A stretch of DNA of 64,000 nt from a virus (IMGVR_UViG_3300025154_000073:1-64000), one strand, 5' to 3'. Positions 47,869 to 57,270 are shown, counted from the stretch's first letter. The notes: generated by a model not told the origin, from the letters alone. A program made the numbers and translations.

Positions 47869-49434
47869 CTGCCGAATCTTAGCAGTAGAAAACCTCTTAG
47901 TCAGGATGAGTGGAAGAAACTCTACCTGATCTCAAAAGAACTGGAAAGCAGGGGGGAGAAAGTACCTGAACAATCCATTGAACAATTCAAGGATAAAAAA
48001 CGAAAAAAGTGGCCTGTTGACCCCAACGGGTATTTTGTGCGTAATGACGGAAAGTCGTACAGCCCCTCAGAGAACCACAAGAAATTTGTGGAAAGTACCG
48101 CCAGATTTTCAGCCCTGTACGGCCCGAGAGGTTGTGGAAAATCCGGTGGTGGAGGACAGAAGACTCTTAGAAAAATAATGCAGGGGGAAGATGGCGCGGT
48201 GATGAACCCCGACATGGAGAATTTTAAGCTATCAACGTGGCCTGAGTTGAAGGCGTGGATACCCTGGAAGATGGTAGTCCCTACACAGAAACACAGGTCG
48301 AGACCTGAGTGGGAACCGACCAAACCGTTTACAATGGTGTTTATAAATGGGGCAAGAGTCTACTGCAAGGGACTCAAAGACCCCGACTCTGCGCGCGGCC
48401 CTAATATCAACTACCTTTGGTATGACGAAGCGGGGCGCGATAAAACAGGACAGGGTTGGAAGATTGCCGTGTCCTCTGTCCGTGTTGGAAACAATCCTCA
48501 AGCGTTTGCAACTTTCACGCCAAAGACTTCCGAACACTGGACGACAAAGTTTTTTGTTAAGCAAGAAATCCCCGAAGATGTCAAACAACAGTTTGCGGAA
48601 GCGTTGGGAGATGATAAAATTCTCATAGAGTCTTTTCACGCAACGCGCGAGGACAACAAGGCGAATCTTGACCCCGCTTTCTATGCCTCCATCCTTGCAA
48701 GTAATCCTTCTGGATGGCTCAAGGCTCAAGAGTACGATGGAGAAGTTGCAGATGAAGGCGGTCAGATTGGTTATCGAAGTTGGTTTGATGGCAGAATCAT
48801 CACTACGTTACCAACCAGAATTATAAAAAAGATACGCGCATGGGATACTGCCGCCAGTGAGAAGAAGGTCGCCAAAGACGACCCAGACGAATCGGTTGGT
48901 TCATTACTTATAAAATTTCTTCCAAAGGACAACCCTGAATGGATGGAACTCTACGGACACTTATTGCAAGAGGGGCAGGAAAAACAACCACATTTTATTT
49001 TAGAAAATCAAGTCGCTGGTTTTTGGGCGGCGGAAAGACTATTTGAAGTCATCAAGAATACTGCTAGATATGATGGAGTCTATGTTCCCGTTTACATTGA
49101 CCAAGACCCAGGCGGGGCAGGCAAGAACCAGGTCGCTCTACTTGCCGCGTCTTTCAAGGACTCGAAGAACCCAGAACTCCATGCTCATCAGGTTCTTGAA
49201 GTGGATGTTAGAAAAGTTGGAGATAGAGTCCTCGCCGCGAACAATCACTGGTTTGGTGCGGCGTCAGAAGGTAGGATGTGGTTGATGAAAAGCAGTTGGA
49301 ACGACGGATTCTTGGGTCAACTTGATGGATTTACGATGATTGGGCATGACGACAAAATCACCTCGGTCACTTCTGGAATGTATGTTTTGAACCCCGCGAA
49401 AAAATGGGGCAAACTCCCATTTGTCACATTATGA
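47869..49434 (+). CDS. terL: Terminase large subunit with probable CTG start
   Basis: A packaging ATPase-nuclease, 521 residues from the CTG at 47869; the next in-frame candidate (GTG 48037) would remove 56 residues. Walker A is GPRGCGKSG (85-93), Walker B is YLWYDEAG (182-189), and the nuclease part has RAWDTAASEK and DQDPGGAG. GGAG lies 6 bases before the CTG and the upstream stop is adjacent, so CTG is the best start. Confidence 0.85.
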   Translation: MPNLSSRKPLSQDEWKKLYLISKELESRGEKVPEQSIEQFKDKKRKKWPVDPNGYFVRNDGKSYSPSENHKKFVESTARFSALYGPRGCGKSGGGGQKTLRKIMQGEDGAVMNPDMENFKLSTWPELKAWIPWKMVVPTQKHRSRPEWEPTKPFTMVFINGARVYCKGLKDPDSARGPNINYLWYDEAGRDKTGQGWKIAVSSVRVGNNPQAFATFTPKTSEHWTTKFFVKQEIPEDVKQQFAEALGDDKILIESFHATREDNKANLDPAFYASILASNPSGWLKAQEYDGEVADEGGQIGYRSWFDGRIITTLPTRIIKKIRAWDTAASEKKVAKDDPDESVGSLLIKFLPKDNPEWMELYGHLLQEGQEKQPHFILENQVAGFWAAERLFEVIKNTARYDGVYVPVYIDQDPGGAGKNQVALLAASFKDSKNPELHAHQVLEVDVRKVGDRVLAANNHWFGAASEGRMWLMKSSWNDGFLGQLDGFTMIGHDDKITSVTSGMYVLNPAKKWGKLPFVTL

Positions 49435-49559
49435 ACAAGAAGAATAGAAATCGTTTCAAGCGTATGCCTCTGGTTTGTAAGTATCGCTGGCGAGGTATCG
49501 CAAAAAGCAATTATCGAAAACACGGAATCAAGAAGTTAAGGAAGTCTTATGCCAACTAA
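49431..49559 (+). CDS. 42-residue highly basic peptide
   Basis: Starts MNKKNRNRFKRMPLVCKYRW; about 17 of 42 residues are Lys or Arg. ATGA overlap with the terminase and 11-nt overlap with the portal gene support it. Possibly nucleic-acid binding. Confidence 0.5.
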   Translation: MNKKNRNRFKRMPLVCKYRWRGIAKSNYRKHGIKKLRKSYAN

Positions 49560-51489
49560 TACAGGCAATGTTTCAACGCTAGACATTATCAACGCTCCGC
49601 AACCCACGAGAGAAGCGGGTCAGCGCAGTATGCGGGTATCGGATGCGTACTTTACAAGGATGATTCCAAGGTGGTCACAACCCTCAATTCTTACGCCTGG
49701 TCAATGGCGTGCGTGGGTGGCGAGTCAACCCGTAGCTGTGACCTGTAAAGACACCATGATCTCCAACATTGCCGACCTTGACTGGAAGATAACTCCTCGC
49801 AAGAGCGACATGCGCGATGAACTAAAGGGGACAATAGAGTATTATGAAAAGTTTCTTAGGAACGGCGGGTATTCGGGTTTGGATTGGATTGGATTTCTTG
49901 AATGGTTCATCTCCGACCTAAACGACCTTCCTTTTGGAACAGGATTTGAACTTGGCAGAAAGGGAGATACAGAGAATGGCAGAGTAATGTGGCTCGAACC
50001 CTTAGACGGCGGAACGCTCTACCCCACCAACAATAAAGACACTCCAATCATTCAATACTACAATGGGCATTATGCTTCGTTTCCCAAACACGCCATAGCA
50101 AGAGCCTACATGAGTCCACGTCCTGAAATAGAAAGAAAAGGGTGGGGTGTCGCTCCACCAGAAAAAGTATTCCTAGCTATGGAAATGCTGGCGAGAGGGG
50201 ATAGGTATTATGCCAATCTTCTTCTCGACATCCCGCCCGCTGGAGTCTTTGATCTCGGAGATATTACATGGGAGGATGCGAATACATGGATTGAATCTTT
50301 CAGAACCTTTACACAGGGTGGAACAGCGGAGGGATTCAAGATTCCTGTTCTTGCAGAGCATACAGGGAAAGTACAGTTCATCCCGTTAGGCAAAGCCCCC
50401 AATGACATCATGTATGACAGGATTACCCTAAAATACGCGGCTCTTGTAACCGCAGCATACGGCATGACATTGGGAGACATTGGACTTGCGGGGTCGTCTG
50501 CTTCTGGCGAAACTCTGGCTGGCTCGATTCGTGGCGAACAGAAAACCAACCGAACAGGTAAGGCTAGAAACAAAGGAAAGATTAAGTACTTCATTGAAGG
50601 GATAATTCCATCTGTTTTACAGTTTGATTTTATTGACACGGACGGAGAAAGACTCTCCATGCTCGGACGCGCCAGGCTTGCAAGTGCAACCGCCTTCAAT
50701 ATGAACGTTCAAAATGGAACAATCTCTCCCGAAGAATCAAGACTGCAACAGATTCAAGACGGACTATTTACGATCTCCATGCCAGAGAAGCCGCCGAAAG
50801 ATGCCAAGCCTACTTTGTTAGGCAAAGCCCCAGAACGCCCCGCATCCGTAGGCTCTCCCCAACCCCCCTCTTTAGGTGGAGATGGCGAGATGAAGTCTCT
50901 AGTCGGTCTGACAATTGAAAAAGGACGCTCGTTCAATGCCAGAATTGGCAAGTTAGTAAAACGAATCTGTGAAGACATTGCGCCCATACTCACAGAATCG
51001 TCTCAAAGTGTTAATGCGGATGATCTATATTTACTCCGCTCGGCTGTGGACGATTCCATTTTTGGAGAAGAGGACGTATTCAATATTGCGGAAATCCTCA
51101 AGGCAATTTGGGTACAGGATAATTGGGTCTCGGTCAAAGACGTAGACCTGCCTTTTGAACTAAAGGCTTTGTTCACTCAGAAATATATTTGGGAACTGAC
51201 TGACGAACAGATTGACAAGATTGACTTCGTTCCTTTCGCAGAGGAACTAAAACACCGTGTTTCCTCGGAGATAAAAAACTTCATTGGAAAGTCGGCTGTC
51301 TCGATGTTGAAAGACCAAATCATAAATGACGCATTTGACAATGGCGATGGCACAAGTTACGATAATATAGTGAATGCTATACGAAGTCGCATAGTTGAGA
51401 ACTTTGGCGAATTTTCTTCAACCTGTGTTGGGTTGGAGGCAGAAAAAATACTAGACGAAATAAGGAAAAACATAAATGAAAACAGTTAA
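49549..51489 (+). CDS. Portal protein
   Basis: A 646-residue protein. Segments SILTPGQWRAWVASQPVAVT, DLDWKITPR and the YAALVTAAYGMTLGDIGLAG block fit portal proteins, which form the dodecameric DNA entry ring. The C-terminal third (from about 430) is extra, Pro-rich then helical. A copy of the palindrome core lies inside the coding sequence at 51247-51265. Confidence 0.75.
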   Translation: MPTNTGNVSTLDIINAPQPTREAGQRSMRVSDAYFTRMIPRWSQPSILTPGQWRAWVASQPVAVTCKDTMISNIADLDWKITPRKSDMRDELKGTIEYYEKFLRNGGYSGLDWIGFLEWFISDLNDLPFGTGFELGRKGDTENGRVMWLEPLDGGTLYPTNNKDTPIIQYYNGHYASFPKHAIARAYMSPRPEIERKGWGVAPPEKVFLAMEMLARGDRYYANLLLDIPPAGVFDLGDITWEDANTWIESFRTFTQGGTAEGFKIPVLAEHTGKVQFIPLGKAPNDIMYDRITLKYAALVTAAYGMTLGDIGLAGSSASGETLAGSIRGEQKTNRTGKARNKGKIKYFIEGIIPSVLQFDFIDTDGERLSMLGRARLASATAFNMNVQNGTISPEESRLQQIQDGLFTISMPEKPPKDAKPTLLGKAPERPASVGSPQPPSLGGDGEMKSLVGLTIEKGRSFNARIGKLVKRICEDIAPILTESSQSVNADDLYLLRSAVDDSIFGEEDVFNIAEILKAIWVQDNWVSVKDVDLPFELKALFTQKYIWELTDEQIDKIDFVPFAEELKHRVSSEIKNFIGKSAVSMLKDQIINDAFDNGDGTSYDNIVNAIRSRIVENFGEFSSTCVGLEAEKILDEIRKNINENS

Positions 51490-51730
51490 GGTAGATCATG
51501 TAATTTTGACTCTCGCCCTCTCCCCTCATGCTCTTACATTGGGTGGACAGACACGCGAGGACATCAACCAAATGATTAATGCCCGTCTTGCGGAGGGGTA
51601 CGATGAAGTAGAGGTTATCCCGCTTCGCACAAATATGGGCGAACGCGAACAAGCTACACACGTAATCAATCAGTACATCTTTCGCAAGTTCGAGAGACCC
51701 GTAGAATCAGCCAAATCCAAGAATGCTTAA
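51476..51730 (+). CDS. Small hypothetical protein
   Basis: An 84-residue protein (MKTVKVDHVILTLALSPHAL; DINQMINARLAEGYDEVEVI). It overlaps the portal end by 14 nt. No family recognised. Confidence 0.55.
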   Translation: MKTVKVDHVILTLALSPHALTLGGQTREDINQMINARLAEGYDEVEVIPLRTNMGEREQATHVINQYIFRKFERPVESAKSKNA

Positions 51731-52058
51731 CTGGCTCGTCTTTGCGGCAGTCGGAAAGTTGATTATATATTTGTGGATGAAGTTTCCTCTGCCGCAGTCT
51801 ATATTGGATAATACACAAGAAAAGTATATTTACCGATTTATAAAACAATTGCATGAGTGTGAACTATGTTCAGGAGTTTGGATATTTTGCGCCCTCGCCT
51901 TGTTCTTTGGAGTAGACATCTTTCAAGATTTATTTGGCTACATAGGGGCTATCCCGCAAATTGTTGGGAACTTGGTGACTGGAGCGGTAACTTCTTGGTT
52001 GGTGTTCATTTTTAACGCAGGTTGGCGAGAAGTATATCAAGAGGTGATGATAATTTAA
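51723..52058 (+). CDS. Membrane protein
   Basis: A 111-residue protein with hydrophobic segments near residues 1-20 and 55-80 (VWIFCALALFFGVDIF) and a C-terminal helix; HECELCSGVW has two Cys. TAATG overlap with the protease gene. Holin-like or unrelated; not diagnostic. Confidence 0.55.
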   Translation: MLNWLVFAAVGKLIIYLWMKFPLPQSILDNTQEKYIYRFIKQLHECELCSGVWIFCALALFFGVDIFQDLFGYIGAIPQIVGNLVTGAVTSWLVFIFNAGWREVYQEVMII

Positions 52059-53557
52059 TGCCATACGAAATTAAGAAACAGGGCGACCAGTATTGTGTCG
52101 TCAAGGCTGGGGGCGAAACTGTAAAATGCCATGAAAGCAAAGACAAAGCCCTAGATCACATGCGGGCGTTATACGCCAATGTTCACGACTCTGCGATTGC
52201 GGAGTTCTCAATGAGCATCGTCAAAGCAACCTCCAAAGACGGAGAGATGAAATGGCGTTCTGTTAACTCAGACATCGAAGAGGATTTCTTTGGCGAGAGA
52301 ATGTCTTTAGAACTGTTCGCAGACTTTAATAAACACATTGAAAATAAAGACTCTGTTCCAGACGTTTTCAAATCGGTAGTTTGTGAAGAGGATTGGTGCG
52401 GTGGAATGCCGTATGTTTCATTATCTCACTACAAGTCTGGAAAGAACAAAGTCAACGTTCCTGGAGAGGTCTCTAAAGTTTATGTAGACGGCAAAGCCCT
52501 AAAATCCACAGGAACGCTTTACGATACCCCTCTTGGCAAGGCGGTCTACAAGTCTCTTGAAAAAGATTTAGTAGAGAAATCAGATACCCCCGTTAGAATC
52601 TCAATAGGATTCCTTGACCTAGAACATTCGCACGGAGACAAGTTTACCTTCATGCGCAAGGGACTGACTGATAAGTGCCCTTTGTGTAAAGAGGGGATTG
52701 GGGATAAAATTTATAAGAAAGGACATCTCGTTCATTTGGCTCTCACCAGAGTCCCCGCAAACCCCAGAACAGAGATGGAGTTGGAGACAAAATCTATGAC
52801 TACAAAACTCGAAGATGCAAAGTCTGTGGTTGAGGACGAAGAAGTGTTGAAAGGTCTTGAATTAAAGTCCCAGACCGAGAACGATGTCCTTGTCATCAAG
52901 ACGGAAGATGCTGACGCAGACGAAAAAGATTGTCCAGAAGGCGATGAAGAGTGCATGAAAAAGCACAAAAAGGACATGAAGAAGGACATGAAGAAAGAAA
53001 TGTCCACCACAACGTCTGATGCAGAAACCACCGTGTTTTCTCCCGCCAAATCAGAGGTTGAATTAAGCGTAAAAATCAACACAGAAGTTGCGGAAAACAC
53101 ACCTGTTGAGAAGGCTCTTTCCGCTCTTAGAAACAGGATTGACGCTCTCAAATCGCAAGGACTGACCGGCGACTCTGCCCTTGCTGAAATTCAGAAGAAC
53201 TTTGATGAACTTGGGACTGTGGTAAAGTCTGAATTTATAGTTCCTCCCTCACCCGAAGAAGTCGCCAAAAAAGAAATGTCGGAAATCGTTCGATCTGCTA
53301 TACAAGAAGCGTTACCTCAGGCGCTTATTCAAGTTGCTCCAATTCAAGCCAAACTTGAAGAAGTTCAACACGAAATGGCAGAGTTAAGGGCGTTAGTTAC
53401 AAACAAATCCGTAACAATCAAAAGAGAAGAAGTTCCTCAACCCCGCAGTCTAAATGTAAACCTAGTGCAAAAAGCGGCAATTGAAACTCTCATCGCCAAA
53501 ACTAAACCAAAAGACCAGTTTCAAGCCATAGCCGATCAGAGCATGGGTATTCAATAG
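52058..53557 (+). CDS. Prohead protease with scaffold-like C-terminus
   Basis: A 499-residue protein. The N-terminal 230 residues resemble a prohead protease: MPYVSLSHYKSG, LYDTPLGKAVYKSLEKDL and the end GHLVHLALTRVPANPRTEME. A charged, Lys/Glu-rich linker follows, then a coiled-coil region that can act as scaffold (KEEVPQPRSL ... QKAAIETLIAK). It lies directly before the capsid gene. A palindrome core copy lies inside the coding region at 53023-53041. Confidence 0.7.
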   Translation: MPYEIKKQGDQYCVVKAGGETVKCHESKDKALDHMRALYANVHDSAIAEFSMSIVKATSKDGEMKWRSVNSDIEEDFFGERMSLELFADFNKHIENKDSVPDVFKSVVCEEDWCGGMPYVSLSHYKSGKNKVNVPGEVSKVYVDGKALKSTGTLYDTPLGKAVYKSLEKDLVEKSDTPVRISIGFLDLEHSHGDKFTFMRKGLTDKCPLCKEGIGDKIYKKGHLVHLALTRVPANPRTEMELETKSMTTKLEDAKSVVEDEEVLKGLELKSQTENDVLVIKTEDADADEKDCPEGDEECMKKHKKDMKKDMKKEMSTTTSDAETTVFSPAKSEVELSVKINTEVAENTPVEKALSALRNRIDALKSQGLTGDSALAEIQKNFDELGTVVKSEFIVPPSPEEVAKKEMSEIVRSAIQEALPQALIQVAPIQAKLEEVQHEMAELRALVTNKSVTIKREEVPQPRSLNVNLVQKAAIETLIAKTKPKDQFQAIADQSMGIQ

Positions 53558-53614
53558 ACTCACCCGCAGGTTAAGCCGTAAGGCGTCTCGGCATATTCCT
53601 TTTAGGAGGACATT

Positions 53615-54793
53615 ATGTCCGATGTAATTTTGAACGTCGGTGAAGATGCCGCAACTCAGCCCGCTTTTACAGAGGCTATGGTTCAGCGTGCCGCAGACCC
53701 GTTAGCGCATAACGTAGTTCTGCCTGCTGATTTTGCCGCACAATATCCGACCCCGCTCGACACCACAGAAATTCTCGCCATGTGCGAGGAAATCAATCTG
53801 TATCTCAATATCCCCGAATTAATGACGGGCTTGAAGCAAGAGACCTACCGCGAGATGACCTCGCTCGGTTTCAACTCAGGCTCAAGTTATATCTCCTTCG
53901 CGGACTATGTTTGTCCCGAAGAGTACACCCACGATGGCGAGAACGTCACTGTTGATTTGAAGAATATCGGCGCGAAGAAATCCCTCGGCATTTCCGACAT
54001 CATGCACTCACAGGCTGTCGCCGCCGCTGGATGGAATGGCATTAATACCCTCGTTGGTGCTTCGCCCGCATTCTCAGGACTCCCGGGCACTTCCGACATT
54101 GGTACTTTCCAACGCCAGCACATTGCTGATGTGAAAGCCAAAGAAATGCGCTTTATGGCGACCCTCGTCCTCAATCAGTGGGATAGACTCCTCGCCGTAG
54201 GCAACGCCAGCAATAACGCTCTCGAATTCAGCGGTATTGAAACTTTAGTCACCGCCGTAAATGGCGCACATGTTCAGTCCACCGCCGACATCGCAGCTTC
54301 CGGCACGTTCTCGGCAACAGGCTTTGACCGCTTCCTGAGCGAGTCCTGCGCCGCACCCACCAAGATTTTCGGGCATCCCCAAGCTATTCAGGAAATGATG
54401 AGCGCATACTTCCAGTTGTGGGGAGCAGGCGTGCAGTCGGTTAGTTCTCAGAAGGGAAGTCGATTGACTCCTGGTTATAACTTCTCAGGCGAAGTCATCA
54501 CCGGCATCGGAACTCTCGGTGTTGTGGCAGATGCTAACTTCACCCGCACAACCAACGGAACAGGCTTTGTTTCCAACCTATACCCGCTCCGCATGGTGCA
54601 TAACGGCGAACCGCTGGTTTATCGCCGGACTCAGATTCCTCTCGCAGTCAAAGATTTAGCTCCAGGCTGCACATTTATACAATTTATGGAATTTGCGAAA
54701 ACAGCTTTAATAATCAAGTACCGCTGCTCTCAAAGCAAGTTCCAGGCTACTTTTGTGGGCCGCGTGACCACATCATGTCCAACTATTTATTGA
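53615..54793 (+). CDS. Major capsid protein
   Basis: A 392-residue HK97-type capsid protein. Strong AGGAGG ribosome site. The composition is Ala/Thr/Ser-rich with GC-rich codons, unlike its neighbours, as is usual for highly expressed genes. Segments DVKAKEMRFMATLVLNQWDR and TGFDRFLSESCAAPTKIF agree with the fold. Position after the protease and before a terminator fits. Confidence 0.85.
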   Translation: MSDVILNVGEDAATQPAFTEAMVQRAADPLAHNVVLPADFAAQYPTPLDTTEILAMCEEINLYLNIPELMTGLKQETYREMTSLGFNSGSSYISFADYVCPEEYTHDGENVTVDLKNIGAKKSLGISDIMHSQAVAAAGWNGINTLVGASPAFSGLPGTSDIGTFQRQHIADVKAKEMRFMATLVLNQWDRLLAVGNASNNALEFSGIETLVTAVNGAHVQSTADIAASGTFSATGFDRFLSESCAAPTKIFGHPQAIQEMMSAYFQLWGAGVQSVSSQKGSRLTPGYNFSGEVITGIGTLGVVADANFTRTTNGTGFVSNLYPLRMVHNGEPLVYRRTQIPLAVKDLAPGCTFIQFMEFAKTALIIKYRCSQSKFQATFVGRVTTSCPTIY

Positions 54794-54814
54794 GCCTAAA
54801 ACAAGAATAAAAAT

Positions 54815-54846
54815 AAACACCCTTCATAAAGAGGGGTGTTTTTTAT
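54815..54846 (+). terminator. Intrinsic terminator after the capsid gene
   Basis: Stem AAACACCC (54815-54822) with GGGTGTTT (54834-54841), loop 11, followed by a T-run on the + strand. Ends the late capsid transcript. Confidence 0.8.
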
Positions 54847-54884
54847 TAGAGTTTTATAATTGTTTATGATATGGGGTAAAATTA

Positions 54885-54893
54885 TGGTAGAAT
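54885..54893 (+). promoter_or_regulatory. Extended -10 element TGGTAGAAT
   Basis: TG-G-TAGAAT lies just before the ATG pair (54894, 54900), so the transcript would be leaderless or start near the second ATG. The same element recurs at 57165-57173. Confidence 0.4.
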
Positions 54894-55664
54894 ATGTGTA
54901 TGAGAAAAACTTCTGGAATCTACTACTATCGAAACAAGATAAATGGAAAAAGATATATTGGTCAAGCCCACAATATTGAAAGGCGATTGCGCGAACACAA
55001 CTATTATCTTATAAAAGGAACAGATAAATGCGCCGCCCTACAAAGAGCAGTCAATAAATACGGAATAGAAAATTTTGAAGTCGGTATACTTGAGGCTTGC
55101 GAACCCGATAAAATGAACGATAGAGAAATCTATTGGATTGACCTGTATAAATCATCCAGCAGGGATGGATATAATATTTCAAATGGCGGAGAAAGCGGGT
55201 TATTTGGATACAAGAGACCGCCAGAGTTCGGGAAAAAGGTTTCTGCCTCCAAAAAGGCGATGCACTTGAAGATGACAGACGAACAAAAGAAGAAAATATC
55301 AGAACTTCATAAAGGAAAGCCAAAGTCAGAAGAAACTAGGCGGAAGATGTCCGAGAATCATTCTAGGTATATGCTCGGAAGAAAACACTCGGAGGAAACA
55401 CTTGCAAAACTTCGCGTTGCTCATGGTGGAAAAAACGCATACCAGTTAGGGAAGAAGTCCCCCAATGCAGCATCTAAATATTTCGGGGTTAATAAACTCT
55501 TGCAAAAAGGTCATACATATTGGGCAGCAAACGTAAAGGCTTTCGGAAAAAGAACTTATGTTGGCATGTCCAAAATCGAAGAAGAAGCCGCCCGTCTCTA
55601 TGATGCCTATGTCACAGAAAACAATCTACCCAACCCGCTAAATTTTCCAGAGGAGATGAAATGA
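54894..55664 (+). CDS. GIY-YIG homing endonuclease
   Basis: A 256-residue protein. GIYYYRNKINGKRYIGQAHN is the GIY-YIG start, followed by RRLREHNYYL. NUMOD3-like repeats (KISELHKGKPKSEETRRKMS; GRKHSEETLAKLRVAH) and an AP2-like end (SKYFGVNKL, LNFPEEMK) follow. Layout as in the gene at 31834. The true start may be ATG 54900. It stands between capsid and later genes. Confidence 0.85.
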   Translation: MCMRKTSGIYYYRNKINGKRYIGQAHNIERRLREHNYYLIKGTDKCAALQRAVNKYGIENFEVGILEACEPDKMNDREIYWIDLYKSSSRDGYNISNGGESGLFGYKRPPEFGKKVSASKKAMHLKMTDEQKKKISELHKGKPKSEETRRKMSENHSRYMLGRKHSEETLAKLRVAHGGKNAYQLGKKSPNAASKYFGVNKLLQKGHTYWAANVKAFGKRTYVGMSKIEEEAARLYDAYVTENNLPNPLNFPEEMK

Positions 55665-55948
55665 ACAATCATTGGGATTTGTATCAAGGTTATTGCTCTG
55701 TGTGCAGAACTTTTGATGATTACAGCGCATTTACAATATACAGCATTCCGTGTTACTGTAAAACTTTTCCAGAAGAACACAGGGTAATGAGGAGAATTTG
55801 CCACAAATGCAGAATAGAATTGATGAAGATAGCCGAGAAAACCTCATTCACATGGGATTTTCGTGAACACTACCGACTTTTGTCCATTGCCGCATCTCCC
55901 CCATCTCTTCGTCAAGATTTCGCAAAGTCTGTGAAAGGCGTAAAATGA
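55661..55948 (+). CDS. Cys-rich small protein
   Basis: A 95-residue protein: GYCSVCRTFDDYSAFTIYSI, YCKTF and ICHKCRIELMK give paired Cys sites for zinc. Coupled by ATGA to the endonuclease and to the next gene. Unknown function. Confidence 0.6.
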   Translation: MNNHWDLYQGYCSVCRTFDDYSAFTIYSIPCYCKTFPEEHRVMRRICHKCRIELMKIAEKTSFTWDFREHYRLLSIAASPPSLRQDFAKSVKGVK

Positions 55949-56151
55949 ATAATGTCCTAGATTTAACTCAGGAATTCAATCAATTATTTATCGCATCTGT
56001 CATTTGTGTGCTGTGCGAACAAGAATCAATCGAGATTGACCTACAAGATATTGAAAAGTATTGGCAGGGCGAAGTTTCAAGACTTCAATACGACATGAAG
56101 GTGGACATACAGGGCAAGAGCGGAACAATCACGTTCAGCCTGAAACCGTAA
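55945..56151 (+). CDS. Small acidic protein
   Basis: A 68-residue protein (ASVICVLCEQESIEIDLQDI). One CxxC is present. No family recognised. A palindromic direct repeat lies 4 bases downstream. Confidence 0.55.
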   Translation: MNNVLDLTQEFNQLFIASVICVLCEQESIEIDLQDIEKYWQGEVSRLQYDMKVDIQGKSGTITFSLKP

Positions 56152-56154
56152 CTC

Positions 56155-56174
56155 TCTAATCCCTGTCTAATCTA
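56155..56174. repeat. Direct repeat TCTAATC-N4-TCTAATCTA
   Basis: The same 20-bp arrangement as at 39255-39274. It lies upstream of the nucleotidyltransferase gene and may be an operator. Confidence 0.4.
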
Positions 56175-56232
56175 TGTGTGATACCATGAAGGAAAATATT
56201 CAATAGTAGAAAAAAATGAAGGAGCGTTACGG

Positions 56233-57030
56233 ATGGCTATCCCACTAGATATTACTGAACAAAACCCAGCACTGGGAGAATGGTGTATTTTATCAGGTTA
56301 CAGAGGATCAATTTCGCATGGGTGTTATATTCCATCATCCGACCCCAACTCAATTGACGATAAAGATGTAATGGGTGTTTGCGTCCCCCCAATTGATTTC
56401 TATTTTGGCATTCATTCCGCATTTCCTGCAAACGAAATGTTTCCGTCCAACGGAACAAAGGAAATCAAAAAGGACGAATGGGATATAGTTGTTTACGATG
56501 CAAAGAAATTCATTGGTTTATTGGCACAGGGCAATCCAAATGTTCTAGCACTTCTTTGGCTTGAAAGTAATTATTACCTAAAGGTCACAGAACCAGGGCG
56601 TTTACTTATTGAAAACAGAAATCTATTCGTGGGTCGTCATGTCTACAAATCGTTTACTGGCTATGCTTACAGTCAGCTTCACCGAATGACACATGGAGGA
56701 ACATACAATGGTCACGCCTCTGCAAAACGAAAAGAACTTGTCGAGAAGTATGGCTATGACTGCAAGAACGCCGCCCACCTTATTCGATTACTGAGAATGG
56801 GAATTGAGTTTTTGAAGGATGGAGAGTTATCTGTTTTACGCGAAGATGCGAGTCAGTTACTTGAAATAAAACGCGGAGAGTGGACACTTGAACAAGTACA
56901 GACAGAAGCAGAACATGGTTTCAAATTGTCGGAGCAGGCGTATCTAAATTCAAGCCTTCCGAAATCTCCCGACTTGAAGGCGATCAACAAACTTGCGGTA
57001 GATGTAATTCGTATGTCTTTGCAGATATGA
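56233..57030 (+). CDS. RlaP-type DNA polymerase beta superfamily nucleotidyltransferase
   Basis: A 265-residue protein. LSGYRGSISHGCYIP holds the GS motif and DPNSIDDKDVMGVCVPP the metal-binding Asp pair of polymerase-beta-type transferases; DWDIVVYDAKKFIGLL follows. The C-terminal SQLHRM and CKNAAHLIRLLRMG blocks are shared with the RNA-repair-associated RlaP family. It could act with the RNA ligase at 851-1741. GGAG precedes the ATG. Confidence 0.75.
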   Translation: MAIPLDITEQNPALGEWCILSGYRGSISHGCYIPSSDPNSIDDKDVMGVCVPPIDFYFGIHSAFPANEMFPSNGTKEIKKDEWDIVVYDAKKFIGLLAQGNPNVLALLWLESNYYLKVTEPGRLLIENRNLFVGRHVYKSFTGYAYSQLHRMTHGGTYNGHASAKRKELVEKYGYDCKNAAHLIRLLRMGIEFLKDGELSVLREDASQLLEIKRGEWTLEQVQTEAEHGFKLSEQAYLNSSLPKSPDLKAINKLAVDVIRMSLQI

Positions 57031-57036
57031 TATACT
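57028..57036 (+). promoter_or_regulatory. Extended -10 promoter TGATATACT
   Basis: The 9-mer also stands at 35344-35352. Transcription would start at about 57043, the base of the closing stem of the RNA below. Confidence 0.55.
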
Positions 57037-57164
57037 TTCAAGCGAACGGTCATTGAGGGCGTCCCACCACTAAGATGTAAGGCGCGGCAGTCCTAGCGGC
57101 GCTAGGCAGGTGAAACATCCAGAACCAGCGCACAGACGAGCGACCTGAGCCGTTCCAATATTTG

Positions 57165-57173
57165 TGGTAGAAT
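57165..57173 (+). promoter_or_regulatory. Second extended -10 element TGGTAGAAT
   Basis: Same element as before the endonuclease at 54894. A transcript from here would be about 50 nt and end at the 57202-57232 terminator. Confidence 0.35.
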
Positions 57174-57201
57174 ATGGATGTTCATCTTATTCTCCTCCGC
57201 C

Positions 57202-57232
57202 CAACTCCTCTGAAAAGGGGAGTTGTGGTTTT
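57202..57232 (+). terminator. Intrinsic terminator
   Basis: CAACTCCTCT-GAAA-AGGGGAGTTG stem-loop (57202-57225) followed by TGGTTTT. Confidence 0.75.
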
Positions 57233-57270
57233 AATGGGGACTGATAGAATTAGGGGAAGGAAACAAAAAA

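Larger units (their letters stand above)
57043..57232 (+). ncRNA. Small structured RNA gene with own promoter and terminator
   Basis: GAACGG (57044-57049) closes with CCGTTC (57150-57155). Inside, GATGT (57074-57078) pairs with ACATC (57115-57119) and CCTAGC (57092-57097) with GCTAGG (57101-57106). A terminator ends the unit. No reading frame fits. The role is unknown; a regulator or decoy RNA is possible. Confidence 0.6.
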
